Part shown: piece after piece, positions 8,754 to 17,310 of the stretch
Layout of the letters: each line of letters begins with the position of its first letter
How positions within the stretch are numbered: position 1 is the first letter of the stretch
Source of the DNA: Aerococcus christensenii
GTDB lineage: Bacteria > Bacillota > Bacilli > Lactobacillales > Aerococcaceae
Direction of reading: 5' to 3'
DNA: 64,000 nt
Assembly (NCBI RefSeq): GCF_001543105.1
Contig: NZ_CP014159.1
Location: forward strand, 310,001 to 374,000
Program-made: the position numbers and the translations under genes
Notes under the pieces: model-generated
Databases searched by the model: none
Told to the model about the DNA's origin: nothing
The model's input: the letters and a program-made list of their open reading frames with translations, nothing else

Positions 8754-10153
8754 TACTTTTTTCTCCCATCTGTCTTTTCGAATAAAGCAATAAAGAATCC
8801 ATCACTCATAAAATAATGTGGTAGGATTTGAAGAGTTCCATTCGTTTGAAGAGCCTCTTCTAAAGGCTTTGCCCAAGAGGTCAAAGGTACTAGGGCAAAA
8901 TCTTGATGACTTTCTAAAAACTGTTGGACAACTTCTTCATTTTCTTCACCACTTATTGTACATGTACTGTAGAGTAATTTTCCCCCTTGTTTGAGTAAAG
9001 GGGACACCTTTTGTAAGATCTCCAATTGTAGAACTTGAAGTTCTTTTAAATCTTCTATTTTTTTCCTTCCTTTCGTATCTGGCTTTCGTCGGAAAAGACC
9101 TAAGCCAGAACAAGGAGCATCCACTAAAATCGCATCAAAACTTTCTTCCTCATATACCGTAGGAAGATCTCTAGCATCGTGGTTAACCACTTGAACCCGA
9201 TCGGACACTTGCATTCTTTCTAAATTTTCCTGAATACGGTTTAATTTATTCGCAACTAGTTCATTCGCCACTACTTGTCCATTTTTTCCAACATATTCCG
9301 CTAATTGAACGGTTTTTCCACCTGGTGCAGAACAAGCATCCAATACCCGCTGCCCTTCCTTAGGATGCAGAAGGTCAACCGCTAAAGCTGCAGCTTCATC
9401 TTGAATGGTCAGTTTACCTTCTTTAAATAAAGCAGTCTGTAAAGGATTTCCTTTTTCAACGCGATAACTATGCGGATTGATAGGACTTTGTTGAAGAACT
9501 AGGCCTTGTTGTTGAGCCAGCTGCAAGCAGAGTTCCTTATTTTCCAAAGTCTTTCGTGAAAAGCGAACAGTAACTTGCGCAGGGGATTTCAAAGATTGAG
9601 CCAATTCAACCATTTTTTCCCAACCAAACCTTTTTTCAAAATAATTCACCCACTGCACAGGCAAACTGGCCTCCAAAGCGAGCTTCTCTTCTCTTTCTAC
9701 CTCTTGGGAATCAATAAAAGAAGAAATATCTTCAAAGCGTCTCATCATTTCACGAAGTACGCCATTAACAAACCGTGCCAAAAAGCTATTTCCTCTTTTT
9801 TTGGCGATTTTTACCGCTTCATTCACTAAAGCATGTGCAGGAATAGCATCCAAATAATAAAATTGGTAAGCACTTAAAATGAGAAGTTCAATGACCCAAG
9901 CTTTACAACGATTTGGCTTACTAATCAACACCTTGAGTACAGTCATCAAGGTAAAATGGTATTGACTACTTCCATAGACTAATCGCGTATAGAGGTCTCT
10001 CTCTTTTTCGGGAAGTTGTCCTTGCGTCAGAGTTTTATTGACTTCTTGATGAATATAGTGCTGATGATGATAAATACTCACCAAGCTTTCCATAGCTTGA
10101 TAGCGTGCCGTCTGTTTAATCACAAGCGGATTGGAACTTATCTCCGACTTCAA
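8753..10153 (-). CDS. rsmB: 16S rRNA (cytosine-967-C5)-methyltransferase RsmB
   Basis: RsmB methylates C967 of 16S rRNA using SAM. An N-terminal NusB-like RNA-binding domain is followed by the methyltransferase domain with DACSAPGGKT, VDAPCSGLGLFRRKPD and YSTCTISGEENE, the last two holding the two conserved cysteines. I chose the TTG at 10153 because GGAGGGG lies 9 bases before it; an ATG six codons upstream (10171) has no ribosome binding site and itself contains that GGAGGGG. Either start overlaps the end of fmt. Product is about 466 aa, normal for the family. Confidence 0.92.
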   Translation of the reverse strand: MKSEISSNPLVIKQTARYQAMESLVSIYHHQHYIHQEVNKTLTQGQLPEKERDLYTRLVYGSSQYHFTLMTVLKVLISKPNRCKAWVIELLILSAYQFYYLDAIPAHALVNEAVKIAKKRGNSFLARFVNGVLREMMRRFEDISSFIDSQEVEREEKLALEASLPVQWVNYFEKRFGWEKMVELAQSLKSPAQVTVRFSRKTLENKELCLQLAQQQGLVLQQSPINPHSYRVEKGNPLQTALFKEGKLTIQDEAAALAVDLLHPKEGQRVLDACSAPGGKTVQLAEYVGKNGQVVANELVANKLNRIQENLERMQVSDRVQVVNHDARDLPTVYEEESFDAILVDAPCSGLGLFRRKPDTKGRKKIEDLKELQVLQLEILQKVSPLLKQGGKLLYSTCTISGEENEEVVQQFLESHQDFALVPLTSWAKPLEEALQTNGTLQILPHYFMSDGFFIALFEKTDGRKK

Positions 10154-11081
10154 AATGTCCTGCCCCTCCATTCAAAAAGTTTTGTATGGTCATTGCCTTC
10201 TTTCCTGCTGGCTGAATTTCTGTAATAGCTAGAACTGTTCCTTGGCCACATGCTATCCAAAAAGCTGCCGGCTTTTTAGCCAACTTAATAAGTGTACCGG
10301 GTTCTTGCTGAGTTTCTTCTCCTTCTACTACTCGACTTGCCCAAATTTTCCAGCGCTTATCATTCCATATCGTATGAGCTACTGGCCAAGCATTAAAGGC
10401 TCGGATTTGGTCATGAATTACTTGAGCAGTTTGATGCCAATCGATTTTTTCTTGTTCTCGCGTAATATTAGGAGAAAAAGTAGCCAATTCTTCGTCTTGT
10501 TCGACCTCTTCCAGAACACCTGCAAATAAATCAGGGAGAGTGTCCATAAGGAGGTCTGCTGCTAATTCACTTAATTGGTCAAACAATTCAGAAACCGTCG
10601 TCTCAGATTCAATCGCTATGGTGGCTTGCGTTAAAATAGGACCCGCATCCATCTTTTTCACCATCCGCATGATAGTAATTCCTGTCTGTTTTTCTCCCTT
10701 CCAAATGGCATAATGGACAGGCGCTCCTCCACGATACTTCGGTAATAAAGAAGCATGGAGGTTAATGGCTCCATACCGTGGCAATTGCAACAAACGTTCA
10801 GGCAAAAATTGTCCATAAGCTGCCGTTACCAAAAGGTCTACTCCTGAATCCAAAAGTTCTTCTACCCCTTGGTCTTGACCAATCTTTTCCGGTTGATAGA
10901 CAGGAAGTCCCGCCTCAAGAGCGGCTTCTTTAACAGGAGAAGGCGTTAATTTCCGCTTCCTTCCCACTTCACGATCTGGTTGAGTCACAACCCCCACCAC
11001 TTCATAATCTGGTGAGTCTACTAAAGTTTTTAAACTAGGCACCGAAAAAGCAGGTGTCCCCATAAACACAATTTTTTTCAT
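10116..11081 (-). CDS. fmt: Methionyl-tRNA formyltransferase
   Basis: Fmt formylates initiator Met-tRNA using 10-formyl-tetrahydrofolate. The 321-aa protein has the formyltransferase core INLHASLLPKYRGGAP (catalytic Asn107 and His109) and Asp145 in KMDAGPIL, then a C-terminal tRNA-binding domain (RWKIWASRVV onward). It lies between priA and rsmB as in Bacillus, but no def gene stands between priA and fmt here; a deformylase gene is found at 45903 instead. The 3-prime end overlaps the start of rsmB. Confidence 0.96.
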   Translation of the reverse strand: MKKIVFMGTPAFSVPSLKTLVDSPDYEVVGVVTQPDREVGRKRKLTPSPVKEAALEAGLPVYQPEKIGQDQGVEELLDSGVDLLVTAAYGQFLPERLLQLPRYGAINLHASLLPKYRGGAPVHYAIWKGEKQTGITIMRMVKKMDAGPILTQATIAIESETTVSELFDQLSELAADLLMDTLPDLFAGVLEEVEQDEELATFSPNITREQEKIDWHQTAQVIHDQIRAFNAWPVAHTIWNDKRWKIWASRVVEGEETQQEPGTLIKLAKKPAAFWIACGQGTVLAITEIQPAGKKAMTIQNFLNGGAGHFEVGDKFQSACD

Positions 11082-11104
11082 CTATTGAAATTCCTTTCTT
11101 ACCT

Positions 11105-13531
11105 TTAGAGAAAAGTCATAGGTTCCACATCAATCATGACATAAATTTTCTTTTGGCTCCACTCCTGGGCCAATTTCTTTAGCGTTTCTAAGCTTTCTCT
11201 AATGGTTTCTAATTGCCGATAATGGTATAAAATCTGAAAATAATAACGATTTTTCTTTCGAGCGATAGCACTTTGACTAGGTCCAATAAGACGATTATCT
11301 TGAGAATAATCTTTCTCTTTGAGAGCATCTAAAACTTGATAAGCCTTTTTCAAAGCTTGTTTCTCCTCAAAACTAGAAATAGTAATACGAATGGTATAGA
11401 AATAAGGCGAGTAATGATTCAGTTTTCTAAAATGCATTTCTCGCTGATAAAAGCCTTCGTAATCTTGAGAAGCCGCAAATTGCAAGGCATAATGTTCCGG
11501 GTTAAAGGTCTGAATAATTACCCTTCCCTCTTTATCTCCTCTTCCTGTCCGCCCACTCACTTGTGTGAGCAATTGGAAGGTGCGTTCAGAAGCTCTAAAA
11601 TCCGGTAAATAAAGAGAGGTATCCGCATTAATGACTCCTACTAAAGTGATATTAGGGAAATCTAAGCCTTTAGCAATCATTTGCGTTCCCAAAAGAATAT
11701 CCGCTTGGCCCGATGCGACTTTAGAAAGCAAGCGTTCGTGCGCTCCCTTCTTACGCGTCGTATCATTATCCATTCGAACCACTGTCTGTTCAGGGAACAG
11801 CTGGTAAATTTCTTGTTCGACTCTCTCCGTTCCAGATCCAAAATCTCTTAAATGTTTTCCTCCACACTTCAAGCAACACTGAGGATAAGGGAGGCTATAT
11901 CCGCAATAATGGCACTGGAGTTGTTTAGCTTGATAATGAAACGTCAAGCTCACATCGCAATCCTTACATTGAAAAACATAACCACAATCTCGACACATAA
12001 GATAATTGGCATACCCTCGTCTGTTTAACATGAGAGCTACTTGCTCACCTCGGCGAAAAGTTTCCTCCATCGCTTGCTTTAATTCATAAGAAAATTGATA
12101 ATAATTTTTCTTTTTGAACTCTTGCCGCATGTCCACTAAAGTCACTTGAGGCAAGGCCATATGGTTTGTTCGATGAGACATTTTTAGTAACTGATAGACT
12201 CCATTTTGAGCGCGCGCTCTAGATTCTAAAGAAGGCGTTGCCGATCCCAAAAGAACAGGACAGTGATGGTAGTGCCCTCTCCATTTAGCAATCATACGCG
12301 CGTGATAACGCGGGGTATCATTCTGCTTGTATGTCGATTCATGTTCTTCATCTATAATAATGACTCCGATATGATCAAGCGGCGCAAATATAGAAGAACG
12401 TGCCCCGACCGCTATCTTCGCCTGTCCATTTCTTAATTTAGACCATTCATCAAAGTGTTCTCCCACACTCAATTGACTATGAAGAACAGCTACCAGCTTT
12501 CCAAACCTTCCTTTTAATTGCTCTACCATTTGTGGCGTTAAACTAATCTCTGGGACCAACAAAAGGGCTGTTTTCCCTTGATCTAAGGCATGTTGAATTA
12601 ATTGCAAATAAACTTCCGTCTTGCCACTTCCTGTAACGCCTTGAAGAAGAAACACTTTCTCTTCCTCTGCATCCATGGCTTTCCTAACCGCTTCAAAAGC
12701 TCTTTTTTGTTCAGAAAATAGAGTCTTTGCCTCTTGCAATGGAATATTTTTGTGAGCATAAGGATCCCGAGATACTCTCTCTTCAAGCAGACGAAGCCAT
12801 CCTTTTTCTTGTCCTTTTTTTATAATTTCTAAGCTGATATTTTTTTCATCTTTTAAGACTTTTACTGGGATTTTATGGGGGGATAACTGCATCAGTTCTT
12901 CACAAAGCTCTCTTTGTTTTTTGGCACGAGAACTTATGCCTTCTAATTGAATCTGTAACTGTTCAGGACTTAAAAGCGGCTGTACCCACTTCTCCATCTT
13001 ATATGATTTTCGATCCTTCACCAAATACTTAATTCGAACTTCTCCTGCTTTTACCAACTGAAGATAAGTATTCAATTGTCCAAATTCATCACAAACCTTC
13101 CAGGTCACCTGGTTTTCTTTTGAAAAATATTTTTTTCGATTCTTCTGACTGATCGTGGGAGTTGGACAGAATACTTTGTCATAGTCCACCTTTAACAAAC
13201 GAGGGAGCATGGTTTGATAACACTCTACAACAAAATTAAACAGGGAACGAGCCATCTTACATCCTAATTCCAAAAGTTCTTCTGTTAATACCGGCCGATC
13301 ATCTAACAAGCCGCTTATTGTGCGAAGCTCTCCCGAAAAGATACTATTTTCACAAATCTCTACAACATAAGCCAATACTTGCCGTTGTCCAAAAGGAACA
13401 CTTACTCGCATTCCTCGACTAACTAATCCTTGATATTGGTCAGGAATTTTATAATCATAAAGCTGATCCGTTTGCATGCTAGGGACATCAACAATCACAC
13501 GAGCTATCGACTTACTTTTAACAAAGGCCAT
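11105..13531 (-). CDS. priA: Primosomal protein N' (replication restart helicase PriA)
   Basis: The 808-aa helicase reloads the replisome at stalled forks. It has the N-terminal DNA-binding domain (ARVIVDVPSMQTDQLYDYKI), Walker A GVTGSGKT at 298-305, a DEEH box, a cysteine-rich zinc module (CRDCGYVFQCKDC, CHYCGY, CCLKCGG), and helicase motif VSGRTGRG. The ATG at 13531 has an AAAGGAG site upstream and matches the family N-terminus; an earlier in-frame start 15 codons upstream lacks support. fmt begins 23 bases after its stop. Confidence 0.95.
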   Translation of the reverse strand: MAFVKSKSIARVIVDVPSMQTDQLYDYKIPDQYQGLVSRGMRVSVPFGQRQVLAYVVEICENSIFSGELRTISGLLDDRPVLTEELLELGCKMARSLFNFVVECYQTMLPRLLKVDYDKVFCPTPTISQKNRKKYFSKENQVTWKVCDEFGQLNTYLQLVKAGEVRIKYLVKDRKSYKMEKWVQPLLSPEQLQIQLEGISSRAKKQRELCEELMQLSPHKIPVKVLKDEKNISLEIIKKGQEKGWLRLLEERVSRDPYAHKNIPLQEAKTLFSEQKRAFEAVRKAMDAEEEKVFLLQGVTGSGKTEVYLQLIQHALDQGKTALLLVPEISLTPQMVEQLKGRFGKLVAVLHSQLSVGEHFDEWSKLRNGQAKIAVGARSSIFAPLDHIGVIIIDEEHESTYKQNDTPRYHARMIAKWRGHYHHCPVLLGSATPSLESRARAQNGVYQLLKMSHRTNHMALPQVTLVDMRQEFKKKNYYQFSYELKQAMEETFRRGEQVALMLNRRGYANYLMCRDCGYVFQCKDCDVSLTFHYQAKQLQCHYCGYSLPYPQCCLKCGGKHLRDFGSGTERVEQEIYQLFPEQTVVRMDNDTTRKKGAHERLLSKVASGQADILLGTQMIAKGLDFPNITLVGVINADTSLYLPDFRASERTFQLLTQVSGRTGRGDKEGRVIIQTFNPEHYALQFAASQDYEGFYQREMHFRKLNHYSPYFYTIRITISSFEEKQALKKAYQVLDALKEKDYSQDNRLIGPSQSAIARKKNRYYFQILYHYRQLETIRESLETLKKLAQEWSQKKIYVMIDVEPMTFL

Positions 13532-13591
13532 TCTCCCGCTCCTTTCTCCCTTTTTATTGTACTCGATTCTTTTCACTTTACCAACACTCAG

Positions 13592-13637
13592 CTAAAACAA
13601 AAACAGTAACTTTCGCAAAATACACGAAGAGTTACTG
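13592..13637 (-). terminator. gmk-rpoZ terminator
   Basis: On the minus strand CAGTAACTCTTCG pairs with CGAAAGTTACTG and is followed by TTTTTGTTTT. It lies 26 bases after the rpoZ stop and ahead of priA, so gmk-rpoZ and the priA operon can be separate units. Confidence 0.8.
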
Positions 13638-13662
13638 CTTTTTCAAGACAAGTCATTTTTTA

Positions 13663-13875
13663 TTATTCCTCTGAAACAGAATTAGGATCAATAGTTAAAT
13701 CATCACTGATAATCTCTTCAAGGGCTTGTCCTACATATTTAGGTGATTTATACTCTGATAACATTGGATTTTGATTCACTTGCAAATCAATTGCTCTCTT
13801 AGCTGCTAGTGAACACAAAGAATATTTCGAATTTACTTTTTTTAGCAATTCATCAACTGATGGATAAATAATCAT
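13663..13875 (-). CDS. rpoZ: RNA polymerase omega subunit
   Basis: The 70-aa protein starts [20 protein letters not shown] and contains LAAKRAIDL, the omega signature that contacts the beta-prime subunit. It assists RNA polymerase assembly. Its start codon overlaps the gmk stop codon by one base, as in many Firmicutes, and a terminator follows. Length is typical of the short Gram-positive form. Confidence 0.94.
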   Translation of the reverse strand: MIIYPSVDELLKKVNSKYSLCSLAAKRAIDLQVNQNPMLSEYKSPKYVGQALEEIISDDLTIDPNSVSEE

Positions 13876-14504
13876 TAGGCTTCTCCTTCTTCCAAATAAT
13901 TTTCAACCACATCATCAATAAAGCGATCCACTTTTAGATGTTCAGCCTTAATAATAGTCTGAATACGTTCTACTGCCTTATTGACAGCATCGTTTTCAAC
14001 CACATAATCGTATTGAGTCATGAGTTGTAATTCTCTACGTGCAGTTTCCATTCGTTCAGCGATCACTTCTGGACTATCTGTTCCTCGATTAACAATTCTA
14101 GACTCCAATTCTCTTAGGTTAGGTGGAGCTAAAAAGATAAATACCCCATCTGGCATACGTCTTTTAACTTGCAGAGCCCCTTGGACTTCAATTTCTAAAA
14201 ACACATCCTTACCATTATTGGTCATTTCATCAATGTATGCTAAGGGTGTTCCATAATAATTGCCTACATATTCAGCATACTCTAATAATTCTTCATCTGC
14301 TATCATTTGTTCAAATTTATCTTTTGAAACAAAGAAATAATCCTTGCCATCTCTTTCACCTGGGCGCGCTTGACGTGTCGTGGCTGAAACAGAATAAAAG
14401 AATTGCTTTTTATCATGATCCGTTGCAAACAGGGCCTTACGTACCGTCCCCTTCCCTACACCAGAAGGTCCGGAAAGCACCACCAATAATCCTTTCGATT
14501 TCAT
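13875..14504 (-). CDS. gmk: Guanylate kinase
   Basis: The 209-aa enzyme converts GMP and ATP to GDP and ADP. It has the P-loop GPSGVGKGT near the N-terminus, STTR-type GMP-binding stretch [20 protein letters not shown], and [13 protein letters not shown]. The ATG at 14504 ([15 protein letters not shown]) has AAAGGTG 7 bases upstream; a TTG seven codons earlier is less likely. It is promoted from 14554-14582 and coupled to rpoZ. Confidence 0.96.
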   Translation of the reverse strand: MKSKGLLVVLSGPSGVGKGTVRKALFATDHDKKQFFYSVSATTRQARPGERDGKDYFFVSKDKFEQMIADEELLEYAEYVGNYYGTPLAYIDEMTNNGKDVFLEIEVQGALQVKRRMPDGVFIFLAPPNLRELESRIVNRGTDSPEVIAERMETARRELQLMTQYDYVVENDAVNKAVERIQTIIKAEHLKVDRFIDDVVENYLEEGEA

Positions 14505-14553
14505 AAAACACCTTTCATTCTTCAACAGTTTATAAAATTTATATTAACATAAA

Positions 14554-14582
14554 ATTTTAGCCTGTGGAGCTTTTTCTTGCAA
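14554..14582 (-). promoter_or_regulatory. Predicted SigA promoter of gmk-rpoZ
   Basis: On the minus strand TTGCAA is followed after 17 bases by TAAAAT, about 50 bases before the gmk ATG. It diverges from the SOS-type promoter at 14667-14695; the two do not overlap. Confidence 0.6.
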
Positions 14583-14647
14583 AATCTTCAAAAGCTTTTC
14601 AAACTTTATTCTCTTTGGCCCTTGATTGCCTCTGCTCACCTCTTTTT

Positions 14648-14661
14648 AGAACACATGTTTC
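14648..14661 (+). promoter_or_regulatory. LexA-type (SOS) box 1
   Basis: AGAACACATGTTTC matches the Firmicute LexA/DinR consensus CGAACRNRYGTTYC at all positions except the first. It ends 5 bases before the -35 element of the small gene at 14748. Confidence 0.8.
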
Positions 14662-14666
14662 TTTTC

Positions 14667-14695
14667 TTGACTATCAAACGCCTGTTCGGTATAAT
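14667..14695 (+). promoter_or_regulatory. Consensus SigA promoter of the SOS-type small gene
   Basis: TTGACT (14667-14672), a 17-base spacer and a perfect TATAAT (14690-14695) form the best promoter in the window. Transcription should begin near 14702. The spacer contains LexA box 2, and boxes 1 and 3 flank the promoter, so repression would be tight and derepression strong. Confidence 0.88.
14675..14688 (-). promoter_or_regulatory. LexA-type (SOS) box 2, inside the promoter spacer
   Basis: Read on the minus strand this is CGAACAGGCGTTTG, 13 of 14 matches to CGAACRNRYGTTYC. It fills the space between the -35 and -10 hexamers, so bound repressor would block RNA polymerase directly. Confidence 0.75.
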
Positions 14696-14708
14696 AAATT
14701 TAACAAAC

Positions 14709-14722
14709 AGAACAAGTGTTCT
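14709..14722 (+). promoter_or_regulatory. LexA-type (SOS) box 3
   Basis: AGAACAAGTGTTCT is a near-perfect palindrome with the GAAC-N4-GTTC core. It lies just downstream of the predicted transcription start and 12 bases before the ribosome binding site. Confidence 0.8.
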
Positions 14723-14747
14723 AAAATCTTAATAAGGAGGTCTTTTT

Positions 14748-15041
14748 ATGCAAAATCCTATTTCAATCCATTCACCCTTTCAAAAAATTCGCTCTATAAA
14801 TTCAGAGTCTCCTAAACTCTTCCGCCTACACAGTCTCGTGCAAACCCAACACCCTATCTACATCCAAGTGAAGCGAAACATGGGCAATATGTATACCAAA
14901 GATACTCTTTTTGGGCGAGTAATTTCAATTTCTCACGCTAAAGATATGTTTCTTTTTGAAGACTTAAATAGTCAAATTAACTATCTCATTCCTCTTAATT
15001 CTTTAATCTCCATCCTTTCTCCACAGGATCTTACTGAATAA
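14748..15041 (+). CDS. Small SOS-controlled protein, possibly YolD-like
   Basis: A 97-aa protein of no firm family. An AAGGAGG site lies 7 bases before the ATG, and the promoter carries three LexA-type boxes, so it should be induced by DNA damage. There is no signal peptide, membrane helix or LysM domain, which argues against a YneA/SosA-type division inhibitor. The C-terminal half (IYIQVKRNMGN, TLFGRVISISHAKDMFLFED, YLIPLNSLISI) resembles the strand pattern of YolD-like proteins: basic strand, a G-x-I strand, a strand ending F-x-D, then an I-x-x-x-x-I end. YolD genes often accompany Y-family polymerases, but none is in the window. It is the only plus-strand gene in the first 20 kb. Confidence 0.8.
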   Translation: MQNPISIHSPFQKIRSINSESPKLFRLHSLVQTQHPIYIQVKRNMGNMYTKDTLFGRVISISHAKDMFLFEDLNSQINYLIPLNSLISILSPQDLTE

Positions 15042-15083
15042 TATTAAAACAGAAATATTATTTCTAATATCTTTATCAGCTTT

Positions 15084-15128
15084 AAAGCACATAATCTTTC
15101 AAAAATAAGAAAGATTATGTGCTTTTTT
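15084..15128. terminator. Convergent terminator of the SOS-type gene and cls
   Basis: A 17-bp perfect stem (AAAGCACATAATCTTTC with its complement) and an 8-base loop, with a T run on the plus strand and an A-rich flank giving T on the minus strand. It serves genes facing each other. Confidence 0.88.
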
Positions 15129-15133
15129 TCTTC

Positions 15134-16609
15134 TTAAAGAATAGGAGAAAGTAACCGAGAAAACTTCTGTTTAAACTTTTTCCAAGTGGATTGTTGTTCG
15201 AAATAAGAGAGACCTAAACGTGTACATTCCTTCATATCCGCTTCAAAGGCTGCATTTAAAGCAGCTACCTTTTTCGGATGATAGATAAATGCATTTACTT
15301 CAAAATTCAATCGGAAACTCCGAATATCAAAATTGGCAGTTCCAACACTTGCTATCGAGTCATCAATCGTCACAACTTTAGAATGTAAAAAACCTTTATC
15401 ATAACGATAAACCATGGCTCCATACTCTAGCATTTCTTTCAAATAATATTCCGTTGCTCGATAAACAAAAGGATGATCCGGTTGAGAGGGTACCATAATG
15501 TGCACTTCAATCCCAGACAAAGCAGCCACTTGAAGGGCTTCATAAACTGCTGAATCCAAAATAAAATAAGGCGTTTGAATATAGATTCGTTTTCTTGCAA
15601 TGGAGATCATTTTTAAAAATCCCATTTTAATCTGGTCAAATTCATCTTCTGGTCCACTCGACACAATTTGAATAGGGACTTCTTCTTTGCCATAAATTTG
15701 AGGGAAATAAACTTTAGCAGTTTCTAATACTTCCGATAGATTTCGGGTATCCACGTCCGTAGAAGCAGACCAATCTACAATAAATCGGCTCTGTAAGGCT
15801 TGAACAGCTTCTCCTACTAAACGAAGGTGCGTATCTCGCCATTCACCTAAAGAGCCTAAGCCGAGATAGTCTTTAGCAATATTGAACCCTCCAATATAGC
15901 CCACTCGACCATCTATAACTACAATCTTTCTATGGTTTCTAAAATTCACGCGGAAATTTTGAATCCATTTAGAATGTCCAAAAAAACTCGCAATTTGTCC
16001 CCCAGCCTCACGCAGAGATTGCAAATCTTTGACAGTTAATCGGCGACTGCCTAAAGAATCATAGAGCAAGCGAACTTCTACACCCTCTTTTGCCTTCTTT
16101 TCAAGCGCCTTCAAAAGCGGTTTCCCCATTTCATCCGGCGAAAAAATATAGTATTGCATATGAATATGATGCGTAGCAGATTCAATATCTTTTAATAACT
16201 CTGCCAACTTTTCTTGTCCATCTGTCAAAATTTTGACTTCATTGTGCATCGTTAACAAAGAAAAATTACTTCGATACAAAAGGATCATCATCTCTTGAAT
16301 ATCTTTGGGATAGTTTTTAATAAAAGGCTGCTTGCCCTTTTGATCCCTATTTCGATTGACAAGAGTCGTCATTCCCACAGCTTCTTTCTCATTCAGTTGA
16401 AAGATTTCTTCATCCGAAATCTTTCGGCCTAGAAAGAAATAAATAACAAAACCGAGTACTGGCAACAAAATCAAAACCAATAGCCAAGCCCAAATGGTCG
16501 CAACTGGTCGTTCTTGACGAAATACAGTATAAATAGCAGAAGCCGTATTAATTAAGAAAATTCCTAAGATAAATAGAGTGACTCCATTTTCCCTTATTCC
16601 TTCTAACAT
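15134..16609 (-). CDS. cls: Cardiolipin synthase
   Basis: The 491-aa enzyme joins two phosphatidylglycerols to cardiolipin at the membrane. Two N-terminal helices (about residues 8-28 and 38-60) precede two phospholipase D domains with HRKIVVIDG (His226) and HSKVVTIDD (His409), the paired HxKxxxxD catalytic motifs. The ATG at 16609 has AGAGG upstream; a TTG 11 codons earlier is an alternative. It is convergent with the SOS-type gene and downstream of the ThiT-like gene, with a terminator between them, so it is probably its own unit. Confidence 0.94.
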   Translation of the reverse strand: MLEGIRENGVTLFILGIFLINTASAIYTVFRQERPVATIWAWLLVLILLPVLGFVIYFFLGRKISDEEIFQLNEKEAVGMTTLVNRNRDQKGKQPFIKNYPKDIQEMMILLYRSNFSLLTMHNEVKILTDGQEKLAELLKDIESATHHIHMQYYIFSPDEMGKPLLKALEKKAKEGVEVRLLYDSLGSRRLTVKDLQSLREAGGQIASFFGHSKWIQNFRVNFRNHRKIVVIDGRVGYIGGFNIAKDYLGLGSLGEWRDTHLRLVGEAVQALQSRFIVDWSASTDVDTRNLSEVLETAKVYFPQIYGKEEVPIQIVSSGPEDEFDQIKMGFLKMISIARKRIYIQTPYFILDSAVYEALQVAALSGIEVHIMVPSQPDHPFVYRATEYYLKEMLEYGAMVYRYDKGFLHSKVVTIDDSIASVGTANFDIRSFRLNFEVNAFIYHPKKVAALNAAFEADMKECTRLGLSYFEQQSTWKKFKQKFSRLLSPIL

Positions 16610-16650
16610 AAAGCGCCTCTTTTCACCCTTTATCTCAGCCAAATTTACCT

Positions 16651-16688
16651 AAAAAGAAAGCCCTCCAAGTTCTCTCACTTACAGGGCA
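16651..16688 (-). terminator. Terminator after the ThiT-like gene
   Basis: On the minus strand GCCCT pairs with AGGGC across a 18-base loop and is followed by TTTCTTTTT. Moderate strength. Confidence 0.55.
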
Positions 16689-16701
16689 GTCTCTTCAATT
16701 A

Positions 16702-17307
16702 TTAATCATCATTTAATAAGCGGGACCGCTCACGTCTTGAAATATACGGCGTTGATTTAGGAATAAAATTCTTAGATGAAATATTCATCATCACAATCAA
16801 GATCAGTAATGAAATCACCGTATTCGCAAAAAAGCTCGTTAAATTTTCTTGCCACACGCCGTAAGTTCTTATCTCTGTTTGGTGAACGAAAAATGTGTTT
16901 ATGACAAACCGACACATAAAGTAAGCCATCCAAGAAATAATGGTTCCTGTCACAAGATTTAAATAAGCAGACCCCATTTTGTGGTTATAGAGTGTCCGCT
17001 GTAAATTTCTAGCAAATAAACCAGCCATTCCAAGCAATCCAGAAGCGATGACTATTCCTACTAATTGAGGGATCTGAACACCAGGCTGGTTCAATCCTAA
17101 ACAAGATAAAGTCCCTAAGACTATTCCCATCGACACACCAGCCAAAGCGCCACGTCGAAAAGAATAATAGATCAAAAGCGTATAACCTATCCTTACTGCA
17201 ATATGCCAGGGACTGAGCACATCTGGAAAAGCAGATTGAATAAAGTAAGCCAATGCCACGTAAAACAAGCCTTCTACTAAAACGATGACTCTTTGTGATA
17301 CTTTCAT
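16702..17307 (-). CDS. ThiT-like membrane protein (ECF S-component family), substrate unknown
   Basis: The 201-aa protein has six probable membrane helices and the general plan of ThiT: an N-terminal helix, then FRRGALAGVSMGIVLGTLS, equivalent to the LRRGL-AG-xxGxxWG segment of thiamine S-components, and an AGLFARN turn. The residues that hold thiamine in ThiT (Glu-Tyr in helix 3, the His/Trp pair and a Val-Asn-Gly turn) are not visible, although they are intact in the second ThiT gene at 49426. It may carry another ligand through the shared ECF module or have lost transport. It begins 3 bases after rnjB and has no TPP riboswitch. Confidence 0.6.
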   Translation of the reverse strand: MKVSQRVIVLVEGLFYVALAYFIQSAFPDVLSPWHIAVRIGYTLLIYYSFRRGALAGVSMGIVLGTLSCLGLNQPGVQIPQLVGIVIASGLLGMAGLFARNLQRTLYNHKMGSAYLNLVTGTIISWMAYFMCRFVINTFFVHQTEIRTYGVWQENLTSFFANTVISLLILIVMMNISSKNFIPKSTPYISRRERSRLLNDD

Positions 17308-17310
17308 AGG

